NCBI GenBank assembly: GCA_900766165.1
Contig: CAAFUK010000032.1
Span: 16,334-80,333, forward strand
Length of the DNA stretch: 64,000 nt
Direction of reading: 5' to 3'
Source of the DNA: an uncultured Collinsella sp.
GTDB lineage: Bacteria > Actinomycetota > Coriobacteriia > Coriobacteriales > Coriobacteriaceae
Shown here: positions 52,990 to 60,990 of the stretch, in pieces
Numbering within the stretch: position 1 is the stretch's first letter
Layout: the number at the start of each line of letters is the position of its first letter
The notes under the pieces: model-generated
Told to the model about the DNA's origin: nothing
Databases searched by the model: none
The model's input: only the letters and a program-made list of their open reading frames with translations
Translations under genes and position numbers: made by a program

Positions 52990-53881
52990 GCCCAAGGAGA
53001 CCAGCGGGCAACAGCCCGACTCCTCGTTTATCCAGCTCGATGATCCAAAGCAAAAGGGCGCCGCTTCGGCGGCGTCCGCCTCTCGTCGCAAGGCGCTCCT
53101 TGGCGTTCTTGCTGCCGCGTGCACCATTCTGATCGTCGTCTCGCTGGGCTTCGTCCATCCTTCCGAGAGCGGCGCCTGGTCCATTGACTGGATCGTTCAG
53201 ACCGTGACGGGGGAGAGCGTCGTCGCCAAGGACACCAAGGGGTCTGGCTCGTCTGCCGCTTCGGGCGAGGCCAGTTCCAAGGATTCCAAATCTTCGAATG
53301 ATGCAAAAGACGAGCCCAAGGGTTCGAACGACGCCAAGGACGATTCCGAGTCTTCAAACAAGGAATCGGACAAAAACTCGGATAGCAAGAAGTCCGAGGA
53401 CCGGGGCGGCAAGAAGTCTGGCGATAAATCCGCTGCCCAAAATACGGGAGCCGGTGATACTTCCAATGCGTCTGGCGGTGCTTCTTCGGGCGGTGGCCAG
53501 TCGTCTGATGGAGCCTCGTCCTCTAATGGTGGAAACGCCTCCTCGGGCAGCCAAAGCGGCTCACAGGAGTCCAGCTACGTTACGGTGACGGTTTCGGTCA
53601 CATCGAGCGCTGTGGGCAATCCTGTGTCCTCTGGCGGCACCTTTACCTTTAACGAAGGCGCCACCGTTTACGATGCCCTGTGCGCGCTAGGCCTTTCTGT
53701 CAACGCACACGGCTCGTCGTACGGCACGTATGTTTCCGCGATTGGTGGTTTGGCCGAGAAACAGTACGGCGGCACGAGCGGCTGGATGTACTCCGTCAAC
53801 GGCACAACGCCCATGACGGCCTGCAGTAACTACGTTCTCTCCAATGACGACAACGTCGTTTGGTATTACGTAACGGGCTAG
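52979..53881 (+). CDS. Membrane-anchored DUF4430 protein
   Basis: 300 residues. One membrane helix (ALLGVLAAACTILIVVSLGF, about 39-61) follows a short cytoplasmic tail. A long Ser/Lys/Asp-rich stalk spans about 75-195. The C-terminal DUF4430 domain (about 198-300) has TFTFNEGATVYDALCALGLS and GWMYSVNGTTPM, then ends VVWYYVTG. It starts inside the last codons of the preceding gene (11-base overlap), with AAGGG upstream, so the two are translationally coupled and share the cobalamin riboswitch. A terminator follows. It is probably a shorter partner that receives or presents the same ligand nearer the membrane. Confidence 0.82.
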   Translation: MPDKPKETSGQQPDSSFIQLDDPKQKGAASAASASRRKALLGVLAAACTILIVVSLGFVHPSESGAWSIDWIVQTVTGESVVAKDTKGSGSSAASGEASSKDSKSSNDAKDEPKGSNDAKDDSESSNKESDKNSDSKKSEDRGGKKSGDKSAAQNTGAGDTSNASGGASSGGGQSSDGASSSNGGNASSGSQSGSQESSYVTVTVSVTSSAVGNPVSSGGTFTFNEGATVYDALCALGLSVNAHGSSYGTYVSAIGGLAEKQYGGTSGWMYSVNGTTPMTACSNYVLSNDDNVVWYYVTG

Positions 53882-53903
53882 AGGCCTCGACATAGCGCGC
53901 CAG

Positions 53904-53941
53904 ACGGGCGGTTCGGGCCAACATCCGGACCGCCCGTTTTT
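53904..53941 (+). terminator. Rho-independent terminator of the DUF4430 operon
   Basis: Perfect 9-bp stem ACGGGCGGT / ACCGCCCGT (53904-53912 with 53929-53937), then a T-run. Confidence 0.88.
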
Positions 53942-53980
53942 CATGCGAATGGGACTGGGTCGCCGGGTCTCTCTGTAAAC

Positions 53981-54014
53981 AAAAAACCGGTTGGAACGGG
54001 AATTCCAACCGGTT
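53981..54014 (-). terminator. Rho-independent terminator of the first GtrA gene (minus strand)
   Basis: Perfect 12-bp stem AACCGGTTGGAA / TTCCAACCGGTT (53985-53996 with 54003-54014), followed on the minus strand by TTTTGTTT. Confidence 0.88.
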
Positions 54015-54040
54015 ATACATTCAAGCAAATAGTGAATCGA

Positions 54041-54448
54041 CTACGACCGTGCGCCCTCGAGGAAGAAGCGACGGCTGAAGTAGTTGTACCAGGTGACAAG
54101 GAACGTGGCGATGGCCTTCATGGCTTGGTAGCCGATGCTCAAAAACGTGACGCCCACAAACATATACAGGTCGTTGAGACCCAGGCCGATCACCGACAGG
54201 ATGGTGAAGATCGTGAACTCGCGCTTGCGGCTCATGCCTTCGCGGTGGTCGAACACGTACTTCATGCTGAGCCAGTAGTTGACCACGACGGACGTGATAA
54301 ACGAAACCGTGGTGCTCATCAAAAAGTCGAGGTGGAACAGCTCGACGAGCGCAATGAGCATGCCCCAGTCGATGCCAAAGGAGATAAGACCCACGACAGC
54401 AAACTTGAGGAACTGCTTAGTATGAGGTTGTGCCAGCGCCTTGCGCAC
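54041..54448 (-). CDS. GtrA family membrane protein (copy 1)
   Basis: 135 residues with four membrane helices, typical of GtrA, which helps flip or use polyprenyl-linked sugars for surface polysaccharide modification. QFLKFAVVGLISFGIDWGML opens it, VVVNYWLSMKYVF lies between helices 2 and 3, and NYFSRRFFLEG ends it. It shares KYVFDHREGMSRKREFTIF with the next gene. No glycosyltransferase lies nearby. Between the two copies (54449-54667) I see only a hairpin with CCCACGGACGA arms near 54602-54641. Confidence 0.85.
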   Translation of the reverse strand: MRKALAQPHTKQFLKFAVVGLISFGIDWGMLIALVELFHLDFLMSTTVSFITSVVVNYWLSMKYVFDHREGMSRKREFTIFTILSVIGLGLNDLYMFVGVTFLSIGYQAMKAIATFLVTWYNYFSRRFFLEGARS

Positions 54449-54667
54449 GTAATCACATCCAATGCGTTGATGAATCGAGCAGAGGATACTTTAGAGCTTT
54501 TACAAGGGAAACGTAAGGTCTTTGCCAAGAACTATATGAACTCGCCAAATTTTCAAGAGCTAATCCGCAAACGTTGAAAATTTGCCCGTAAACGAGCGGC
54601 ACCCACGGACGATACTGCGCTGAGTGCACGTCGTCCGTGGGCGCCGTAATGCTGCAGGGGTTTCGAG

Positions 54668-55063
54668 CTACTTGGTCTCGTCGCCCTCCAGGAAGATTTT
54701 TCGGGTCACAAAGTTGTAGACCATGACAAGCGCGGTGGCGCAGATCTTGGCGATATTGGCCTCGAGTCCCAGGCCGGCGTTGAGCGCCAGCACGATGCCG
54801 TCGTTGAGCACCAAACCGATCACGGACAGCACGACAAAGATGATGAACTCGCGGCGGCGGCTCATGCCTTCCTTGTGCGCAAACACGTACTTCATGCTTG
54901 CGAGGTAGTTAAAGATGAGTGAGATGATAAAGCCGCTGGTGTTGGCGATTAGGATGTTGAGGCCCAGACCGTAGTGGAGCAGATTCATAATGCCAAAGTC
55001 GATAACCGTGGCAATGACACCGACGACGCCAAATTTCATGATCTGCGCAAGGAGCTTTTGCAT
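54668..55063 (-). CDS. GtrA family membrane protein (copy 2)
   Basis: 131 residues, four membrane helices. It starts MQKLLAQIMKFGVVGVIATV and ends NFVTRKIFLEGDETK. KYVFAHKEGMSRRREFIIF is nearly the same as in copy 1, showing tandem duplication and divergence. ATG 55063 is preceded by AGG; an in-frame TTG at 55126 would add 21 residues without membrane character. It is probably an accessory protein of lipid-linked sugar transfer. Confidence 0.85.
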   Translation of the reverse strand: MQKLLAQIMKFGVVGVIATVIDFGIMNLLHYGLGLNILIANTSGFIISLIFNYLASMKYVFAHKEGMSRRREFIIFVVLSVIGLVLNDGIVLALNAGLGLEANIAKICATALVMVYNFVTRKIFLEGDETK

Positions 55064-55141
55064 GGTACCTGCCTTAGGGTGGCGCGGGGACGCCGTGGGG
55101 ATGACAAACTCAGCAAGTTTAGCCAATCCCCGCGGGTGGGG

Positions 55142-57058
55142 CTAGACGCGCTCTTCGATAGCACCGTTTCTATATGCATCGAGCAGCTGGCGCAGATCCT
55201 GGATCTGGCTGCGAATCTTGGCGCCAGTATCGGTGTCGCTCACCATGCGGCGACGGTCTGCTTGGTCAAAACGGTTGGTCTCGCTTTCGATGTCCACGTT
55301 GCGCGTGAGTGCCTCGGCAACCGTCGTAAAGGCCCGGTGCGACTTGAGGCGGCAGCCGCGCGAGCTCGAGATGAGCGTATAGCCGGCGATGCCCGTCTTG
55401 GGATGGTAAGCGCGGCAGAAGCCGCCATCGATGACCAGCAGCTTGCCCTCGGCGCGGATGGGCTGCTCGCCCTTGGTGGTTTTAACGGGCGTGTGGCCGT
55501 TGATGATGTGGCCGGTCGGCGAGCATGCCATGGGCGCGACGCCAAACTCGCGCATGATATCATCGCAGACCGAGGGCGACTTGGTAAGCGTAAAGTACGG
55601 GTCCATCGGCTCGACCCAGGTGCTCTTATCGGCGATATAGGCGCGCTCAAAGGTACGCACCAGGCGTCCGCTGGCGGGTGAATTGAAGCCAATCCACAGG
55701 TACCACATCCAGTCGAGGGCATCGCGGTCGCCCACGCGCCACGCGCGGCGGGCGATGTGGTCGCAAAAATCGAGATAATCGCGGCCAGCGTGCCAGGTGC
55801 CCAGGCAGTTCATGCTGCTAAAGGTGCCGTCTTCGTTGAGCGGAACGCAGCCGTGGAAGAGCAGGTTGCCGTTGGCGACCTTGTACATCGAGCCGTGGGT
55901 GTAGAGGAAATCGATATGGCGATGCAGGTGATCGGCGGTTACAAACTCGGACACGAGCTTGTCGATGATGTGCTGCTCCTGAGACGTGAGCGTGTAGGGG
56001 TCCGCCGGGTCGACGGTGGGGAAGTCGTTGGTCGTGAGCGGCCACACGCTGCCGTCGGCGAGCGTGACCGTGCCGGTGTCGTGGTCGATCTTGTCGAGTA
56101 ACAGGCGGTCGGTCATATCGAACTCGGGGTGGCGCTGGATAATCTGGCCCTCGAGCTTAAAGAGCAGCACGTTGATGGCCTTGATCAGCGGGGTGATGGA
56201 CTCACCGGCGGTGTAGGTGGCATCGGCAAAGGCGACAAGCTCACGCAGCGAGATGCCGTAGTCGTTCTCCAGGATCTCGTAGTTGTCGTAGCGTAGGTTG
56301 TTGCGCAACACCGTGGCGATGCAGGCGGGCTCACCGGCCGCAGCGCCCATCCACAGCAGGTCGTGGTTGCCCCACTGGATGTCGAGTGAATGGTAGGTGA
56401 GCAGACGGTCCATAATTTTGGCCGCGCCGCCGCCGCGGTCGAAGATGTCGCCCACCAGGTGCAAGTGGTCGACGGCCAGGCGCTTGATGAGCGAGGCGAG
56501 CGACTCGATAAAGTCGTCGGCGCTGGCGGTCTCTAGGATGGACTCCACGATGCGCTCGTGATAGCGCACGCGATAGTTGTTCTCGTCCGGGTGCGTGTGC
56601 AACAACTCGTCGATGATGTAGGCGTAGTCGCGCGGGATGGCCTTACGCACCTTGGAGCGCGTGTAGCGGCTTGAAAGTGAGCGAGCGACCATGATGAGCT
56701 GGTCAAGCATCGTCTTGTACCAGGTTGGCGAGTCCTCGCGCCGGCTGCGGACCAGGTCGATCTTCTCGCGCGGGTAGTAGATGAGCGTACACAGCTCGCC
56801 CTTTTCGTCAAAGGAGAGCGTGTCGCCAAAGATCTCGTCGACATGTTCGCGCACGACGCCCGAGCAGTTGTTGAGGATGTGCATAAAGGCTTCGTACTCA
56901 CCATGCACGTCGCTCATAAAATGCTCGGTGCCCTTGGGTAGGTTGAGGATGGCCGAGAGGTTGATAATTTCGGTAAATGCGGATTGTTCGGTGGGGAACT
57001 GTCTCGACAGCAGGCGCAGATACTTGAAGTCTTGCGGGTTGCGATCGAATGCGACCAT
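55142..57058 (-). CDS. fbp: Class III fructose-1,6-bisphosphatase
   Basis: 638 residues, the long Firmicutes-type enzyme of gluconeogenesis. It belongs to the calcineurin-like metallophosphatases: FMSDVHGEYEAF, VGDIFDRGGGA, WGNHDLLWMGA and INGHTPVKT hold the two-metal ligands. GTEHFMSDVHGEY near the start and the GSMYKVANGNLLFHGCVPLN segment are family-typical. ATG 57058 has GGAAGG upstream; a longer in-frame start at 57103 lacks a ribosome site. The region upstream has repeated TGGTAAA boxes. Confidence 0.93.
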   Translation of the reverse strand: MVAFDRNPQDFKYLRLLSRQFPTEQSAFTEIINLSAILNLPKGTEHFMSDVHGEYEAFMHILNNCSGVVREHVDEIFGDTLSFDEKGELCTLIYYPREKIDLVRSRREDSPTWYKTMLDQLIMVARSLSSRYTRSKVRKAIPRDYAYIIDELLHTHPDENNYRVRYHERIVESILETASADDFIESLASLIKRLAVDHLHLVGDIFDRGGGAAKIMDRLLTYHSLDIQWGNHDLLWMGAAAGEPACIATVLRNNLRYDNYEILENDYGISLRELVAFADATYTAGESITPLIKAINVLLFKLEGQIIQRHPEFDMTDRLLLDKIDHDTGTVTLADGSVWPLTTNDFPTVDPADPYTLTSQEQHIIDKLVSEFVTADHLHRHIDFLYTHGSMYKVANGNLLFHGCVPLNEDGTFSSMNCLGTWHAGRDYLDFCDHIARRAWRVGDRDALDWMWYLWIGFNSPASGRLVRTFERAYIADKSTWVEPMDPYFTLTKSPSVCDDIMREFGVAPMACSPTGHIINGHTPVKTTKGEQPIRAEGKLLVIDGGFCRAYHPKTGIAGYTLISSSRGCRLKSHRAFTTVAEALTRNVDIESETNRFDQADRRRMVSDTDTGAKIRSQIQDLRQLLDAYRNGAIEERV

Positions 57059-57078
57059 GAAACACCTTCCGATGGGGC

Positions 57079-57308
57079 TGGTAAAACTGATAAACAGCGT
57101 CAAACGTTTACCAGTATGCGCCGCTTTTGTTTCGATTTTGCGCCAGCGGCTGAATTGTCGGCTGAACGGTTTGGTAAATCGATTTAGTGAAGGTAGATGT
57201 GTTGGTCGGGTGGAGACGACAGAGGGTGTTTTCTCAGATATTTATGCGTCGGGTCGGTGGAGACGATGGTGGTAAAGATGTTCACTATTTTTGGTTCGAT
57301 TTGGTAAA
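57079..57308. promoter_or_regulatory. Four TGGTAAA boxes between fbp and degV
   Basis: TGGTAAA occurs at 57079-57085, 57172-57178 and 57302-57308, and inverted (TTTACCA) at 57107-57113. The third overlaps a perfect 12-bp palindrome TAAATCGATTTA (57175-57186). This is the only structure I see in the 320-base divergent gap. It could be a shared operator, for example for carbon control of fbp. Confidence 0.4.
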
Positions 57309-57378
57309 TAGTGGACATATGTACCGCATGTAGGCTCACTGTGCGATAATTTGCGCAGCAATGAGTAAGGAGCCTCAT

Positions 57379-58269
57379 ATGAGTGATTTTGTCCTGACCT
57401 GTGAATCCGCCGCCGATCGAACCCGTGAGTTCTTTGCGTCGCGCAATATCCCTGTCGTGTGTTTTCATTACGAGATCGACGATGTTGTCTATACGGACGA
57501 TCTGTATCAGTCGATTACGCCGGACGAGTTTTTTGCCCAGATTGCCGCGGGCGCCATGCCCAAGACGTCTCAGGTGAGCGTGGGTGAGTACGAGGAGTTT
57601 TGGGAGCCGTTTGTTGCCGAGGGTAAAGACGTGCTGCACCTGACGTTGTCGTCGGGTATTTCGGGCACGTATGGATCGGCCTGCGTCGCGGCGCAGATGC
57701 TTGCGGATCGCTATCCCGAGGGCGGCAAGGTGCGCGTCATCGATTCGCTGGCGGCGTCTTCGGGCTTTGGCCTGTTGTTGGAATATGCCGCCGATGTGCG
57801 CGATAGTGGGGCTTCACTCGACGAGACGGCTGCCTGGATCGAGGAGCACAAGCTCAACCTGCACCACTGGTTCTTCTCGACCGATCTGTCGAGCTACCTG
57901 CGCGGCGGTCGCATTTCGGCCGCGAGCGCGATCATCGGCACGGCGCTTAAGATTTGCCCGCTTATGACGGTCGATTGCGAAGGTAAGCTGTCGCCACGTG
58001 AGAAGATTCGCACTAAGAAGCGCGCGATTTCCGAGATGGCTAAGACCATGATGGCACACGTACAGGACGGTGCAGATTATTCGGGTAAGTGCATCATGTC
58101 GCAGTCGGCGTGCCGCGAGGATGCCGAGGCGGTCGCGGCGCTGATTGAGGAACAGGTTCCGCAGCTTAAAGGCAAGATTGAGATCAATGACATCGGTACT
58201 CTGATTGGCTCGCATACCGGACCTGGTACGGTGGCGCTCTTCTTTATGGGCGACAAGCGCGTGGATTAA
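57379..58269 (+). CDS. DegV family fatty-acid-binding protein
   Basis: 296 residues, normal DegV length. TSQVSVGEYEEFWEPF, LTLSSGISGTYGSA and LSSYLRGGRISAASAIIG are the typical blocks; the protein ends in GTLIGSHTGPGTVALFFMG. DegV (FakB) proteins bind a fatty acid and present it to a FakA kinase for phospholipid synthesis; no fakA is nearby. I chose ATG 57379, seven bases after AAGGAG, which overlaps an earlier in-frame ATG at 57361. Confidence 0.92.
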   Translation: MSDFVLTCESAADRTREFFASRNIPVVCFHYEIDDVVYTDDLYQSITPDEFFAQIAAGAMPKTSQVSVGEYEEFWEPFVAEGKDVLHLTLSSGISGTYGSACVAAQMLADRYPEGGKVRVIDSLAASSGFGLLLEYAADVRDSGASLDETAAWIEEHKLNLHHWFFSTDLSSYLRGGRISAASAIIGTALKICPLMTVDCEGKLSPREKIRTKKRAISEMAKTMMAHVQDGADYSGKCIMSQSACREDAEAVAALIEEQVPQLKGKIEINDIGTLIGSHTGPGTVALFFMGDKRVD

Positions 58270-58301
58270 TTTGCCCCATCACGTCGCTGCATGATTGCTC
58301 A

Positions 58302-58338
58302 AACGAAAACGGCCCGCCTCACGTTTGTGGGGCGGGCC
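58302..58338. terminator. Shared terminator between degV and the convergent gene
   Basis: Stem GGCCCGCC / GGCGGGCC (58311-58318 with 58331-58338). The minus-strand exit has GTTTTCGTTT; the plus-strand exit is less T-rich. Confidence 0.75.
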
Positions 58339-58349
58339 AAGATGTTTTG

Positions 58350-59441
58350 CTAGCGTTTCTTTCCGCGGAAGAAAAAGCCGTGCAGTGACGGCTTGAGGCC
58401 GCGGTTGGCGCGATGCTCCTCGACGCGCTCGTGGATCGAAGCGACGCGCTCGATGACTTCGTCGGGAATCGGCACATCGGGATTCATGTTCTCGACTTGG
58501 CTGACCTCGGCGGCGGCGACCTGGTCGATAATGGGCACGTCGTCGCGCGAGATGACAGGTGTGGCGTCTTCCTTCATCTTGCGATAACGCTGCATCATGT
58601 CGGTCTGTAGCTGCTGGGCCGAAGGCGGTGTCCAGATGATGGCGTTGGCGCCGGCGGCGATGGTCTCGCGAATGCTCTCGGGCGTCTTGCCGCCCGGCGC
58701 GATAAGCGGCAGGTTGGGATAGTGCTCGCGCAGCTCGCGTAGGACCTGGGGCGTGTTCTTGCCGGCGGCGATGTTGAGAATCTTGGCTCCAGCGCGCACC
58801 TTGGCGTGGGCATCGTCGTCGCAGCGAACGACCGTGGCGATGACGGGGATGTCGGCGATGTTGGTGATGTGCTCGACCATCTCGGCAGTAGCGGGGGAGT
58901 TGACCACGCAGCCCGCCGCGCCCTGCATCTCGGAGACGGCTGCCATCTGCACGGAGCGCTTACCGGTCGTAGTTCCGCCACCCACGCCTACAAAGACCGG
59001 GCACTCGGCGACGGTCAGCAGCGCTTGCGTAATGGCGGGCTGCGGCGTGAAAGGGTAGACCGCAAAGACGGCGTCGGCGTTGGAGTTGCGGATAACCGCG
59101 ACATCGGTGGTGTAAATGAGCGACTTGATGCGTCGGCCAAAGAGCGTGAAGCCGCTGGCCTCCTCGATCTCGTCGGGCATGCGAAGGGCAGCCTTGCGTA
59201 GGCGTCCGTCGATGGGCAGGGGCTCCATAGGGAGCAGGCCGTTGGGCGTGACGGCTATTTGGGGCTCGGTGAACTCGTCTGCAAGCTCGACCTCGGAAAA
59301 ATCGACCGAGGCGACGATGTCCTCGTGCACCTCGGCGGGCACATCGATGGGAGCTTGGTCGTTTGCCGCCGCAGGCGTGTCGAAGGAGCTGGTGCCGACG
59401 AAGGCGTCGACGCGCTCATTTAGATCGTTGAGGGTATCCAT
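58350..59441 (-). CDS. Barrel-like conserved protein of unknown function
   Basis: 363 residues, soluble. After an acidic, poorly conserved N-terminal 75 residues, the core reads like an aldolase-type beta/alpha barrel. VGVGGGTTTGKRSVQMAAVS has a glycine-rich loop, AAGCVVNSPATAEMVEHI follows, then GAKILNIAAGKNTPQVLREL and LIAPGGKTPESIRETIAAGA, which look like successive phosphate-binding strands and helices. Databases may call it hydrolase; I do not recognise a specific family. The ATG has only a weak GAG upstream. It ends in a basic tail (RGKKR). Monocistronic. Confidence 0.6.
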   Translation of the reverse strand: MDTLNDLNERVDAFVGTSSFDTPAAANDQAPIDVPAEVHEDIVASVDFSEVELADEFTEPQIAVTPNGLLPMEPLPIDGRLRKAALRMPDEIEEASGFTLFGRRIKSLIYTTDVAVIRNSNADAVFAVYPFTPQPAITQALLTVAECPVFVGVGGGTTTGKRSVQMAAVSEMQGAAGCVVNSPATAEMVEHITNIADIPVIATVVRCDDDAHAKVRAGAKILNIAAGKNTPQVLRELREHYPNLPLIAPGGKTPESIRETIAAGANAIIWTPPSAQQLQTDMMQRYRKMKEDATPVISRDDVPIIDQVAAAEVSQVENMNPDVPIPDEVIERVASIHERVEEHRANRGLKPSLHGFFFRGKKR

Positions 59442-59632
59442 GGAGGCTCGATTCTATGTGATGATGGCCGGCGCGATGCAGCCGGAATTGCGAATGCTAA
59501 ATCGTTTGACGAGTTGATTTTTCCCCGCCGCGCCATCCGTTAGACCGAAGGGCCGGCGAACGTGAAGGAGCTGTGGTGGCGGGTATCGAGGTGCTATCTT
59601 GAAAGCCCCGTTTAAAAGAGAGGTGACGCGGT

Positions 59633-59803
59633 ATGGAATTGACAGCAATGTTTGGCTCGATCGGCCTGTGTGTGGCCGCAATCGTTGCCGCCGCGGTCAT
59701 CTACTTTGTGGTCACGGCCATTAAGGGCAAAAGGGCCGAACGCAAGGAGCGCGCGATGCTTAAACAGCATCGCGACCAGCAGGGCAAACGCGCACAGAGA
59801 TAG
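59633..59803 (+). CDS. Small single-pass membrane protein (56 residues)
   Basis: The product begins MELTAMFGSIGLCVAAIVAA, continues with a hydrophobic stretch to about residue 30, and ends in a strongly basic helix (KRAERKERAMLKQHRDQQGK). GAGG lies upstream of the ATG at good spacing. Basic residues after the helix place the C-terminus inside. No family recognised. Such proteins are often missed by gene finders. Confidence 0.65.
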   Translation: MELTAMFGSIGLCVAAIVAAAVIYFVVTAIKGKRAERKERAMLKQHRDQQGKRAQR

Positions 59804-59827
59804 CTTGTTGAGTTTTGGATCCGTGCG

Positions 59828-60931
59828 CTAGCTGCGTTTTCGGATCAGGGCAATGTAGAAGCCCTCAAAGTCGCGGCTAGGCGGAATGGTGAGCGTGCCG
59901 GGCAGGCCGTTGACGATGGCCGATACCTGACCCGCGGCAATGGCTTCGGTCAGAGCGTTGGACTCGATGCGCGGCTCCTCACCAGCTTCCTGGGTGCGTC
60001 GTGCTTCACTTTCGCTTGGCGTGCCGTCGAGGGGGATGAGCTCGCAGTCCATATGCTTGTCGAGGGCCTCTTGCAGGGCGTCCTCGTTTTCCTGCGGCAA
60101 GATCGAACAAGTCGAATAGACGAGCGTGCCGCCCGGTTTGAGGGCCCCCATGGCGCGGTCCAGAAGTGCTCGCTGCGAGCGGGCGCACTTGCTCAGCAAC
60201 TGCTCGGTGAGGCCGCGCAGGCTTTTCTCGTTGCCACTGATGACGGTGCCCGTGCCGGTGCAGGGAGCGTCGAGCAGGATGCGGTCAAAGCGGAAGAACT
60301 CGTCGAGCTCGCGTGCGTCGATGCGCATGACGGGCACGTTTTTGGCACCCTGGCGATGGAGGTTCGACTCGAGCTTTTCGGCGCGGGGAATGCTCATCTC
60401 ACAGGCGGTGAGGTGCGCCTGTCCCTGGGTGAGGGCGGCGATCTGCGTCGTCTTGCCGCCGGGGGCTGCGCACATGTCCAGGATGTCCTCGCCTGCCTGG
60501 GCGCCCAGGACCAACGGCGGCATCATGGATGACAGGCTCTGCAGGTAGATTTTGCCGTCGCGGTAGATGTCGAGATCCCACAGATCTGAAACCTGGGCCT
60601 CGGGCAGGATAAAGGCGTCCGGATACCAGGTAACGGTTTGGTGGGCGATGCAGGCGGCATCGAGCGCCGCAGCGATGTCCTCGGCGGTCGCCTTGAGCGT
60701 GTTGGCGCGCAGCGTGACCGGGCGTGTGGCCGCGGCGCCGAAGCCCTCGATCATGAGCTTGGCATCGGCGGGCGCATAGGCGCCGGCGACCGTGTCGACC
60801 ATAAAGCGCGGCAGGTCGGCGGCGCAGGGAAGGGCGGCAAGCTGGTCGGAAAGCTCGGTAGCAGCAAACTGCCTGAGCTTGAGCTCGGCCTTGACCTGCT
60901 TTTTCTGCTTACGACGACGCGGCTTGGACAT
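59828..60931 (-). CDS. RNA m5C methyltransferase, NOL1/NOP2/Sun (RsmB/RsmF) family
   Basis: 367 residues. SAM-binding motif I is DMCAAPGGKTTQIA, motif IV LDAPCTGTGT with one of the two catalytic Cys, motif VI YSTCSILPQEN with the other. The basic N-terminus (SKPRRRKQKKQVKAELKLRQ) fits RNA binding. There is no NusB-like N-terminal domain as in RsmB, so RsmF- or YebU-like rRNA methylation is more likely, though the PUA-type C-terminal domain is also absent. 59 bases after metG on the same strand, so possibly co-transcribed. Confidence 0.88.
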   Translation of the reverse strand: MSKPRRRKQKKQVKAELKLRQFAATELSDQLAALPCAADLPRFMVDTVAGAYAPADAKLMIEGFGAAATRPVTLRANTLKATAEDIAAALDAACIAHQTVTWYPDAFILPEAQVSDLWDLDIYRDGKIYLQSLSSMMPPLVLGAQAGEDILDMCAAPGGKTTQIAALTQGQAHLTACEMSIPRAEKLESNLHRQGAKNVPVMRIDARELDEFFRFDRILLDAPCTGTGTVISGNEKSLRGLTEQLLSKCARSQRALLDRAMGALKPGGTLVYSTCSILPQENEDALQEALDKHMDCELIPLDGTPSESEARRTQEAGEEPRIESNALTEAIAAGQVSAIVNGLPGTLTIPPSRDFEGFYIALIRKRS

Positions 60932-60941
60932 CCGTCTTTCC

Positions 60942-60990
60942 TTCCCGTCCCAAATTGACTACTTTCCGGGCACGCCGCTGCTGGCGTGCT
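60942..60990. repeat. GGGACGGG-core remnant and hairpin between metG and the methyltransferase gene
   Basis: CCCGTCCCAAATTGA at 60944-60958 is the reverse complement of the TTTGGGACGGGG core seen at 22023-22151. Next to it GCACGCC / GGCGTGC (near 60970-60985) forms a hairpin just after the metG stop, without a T-run on the metG side. Confidence 0.45.
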
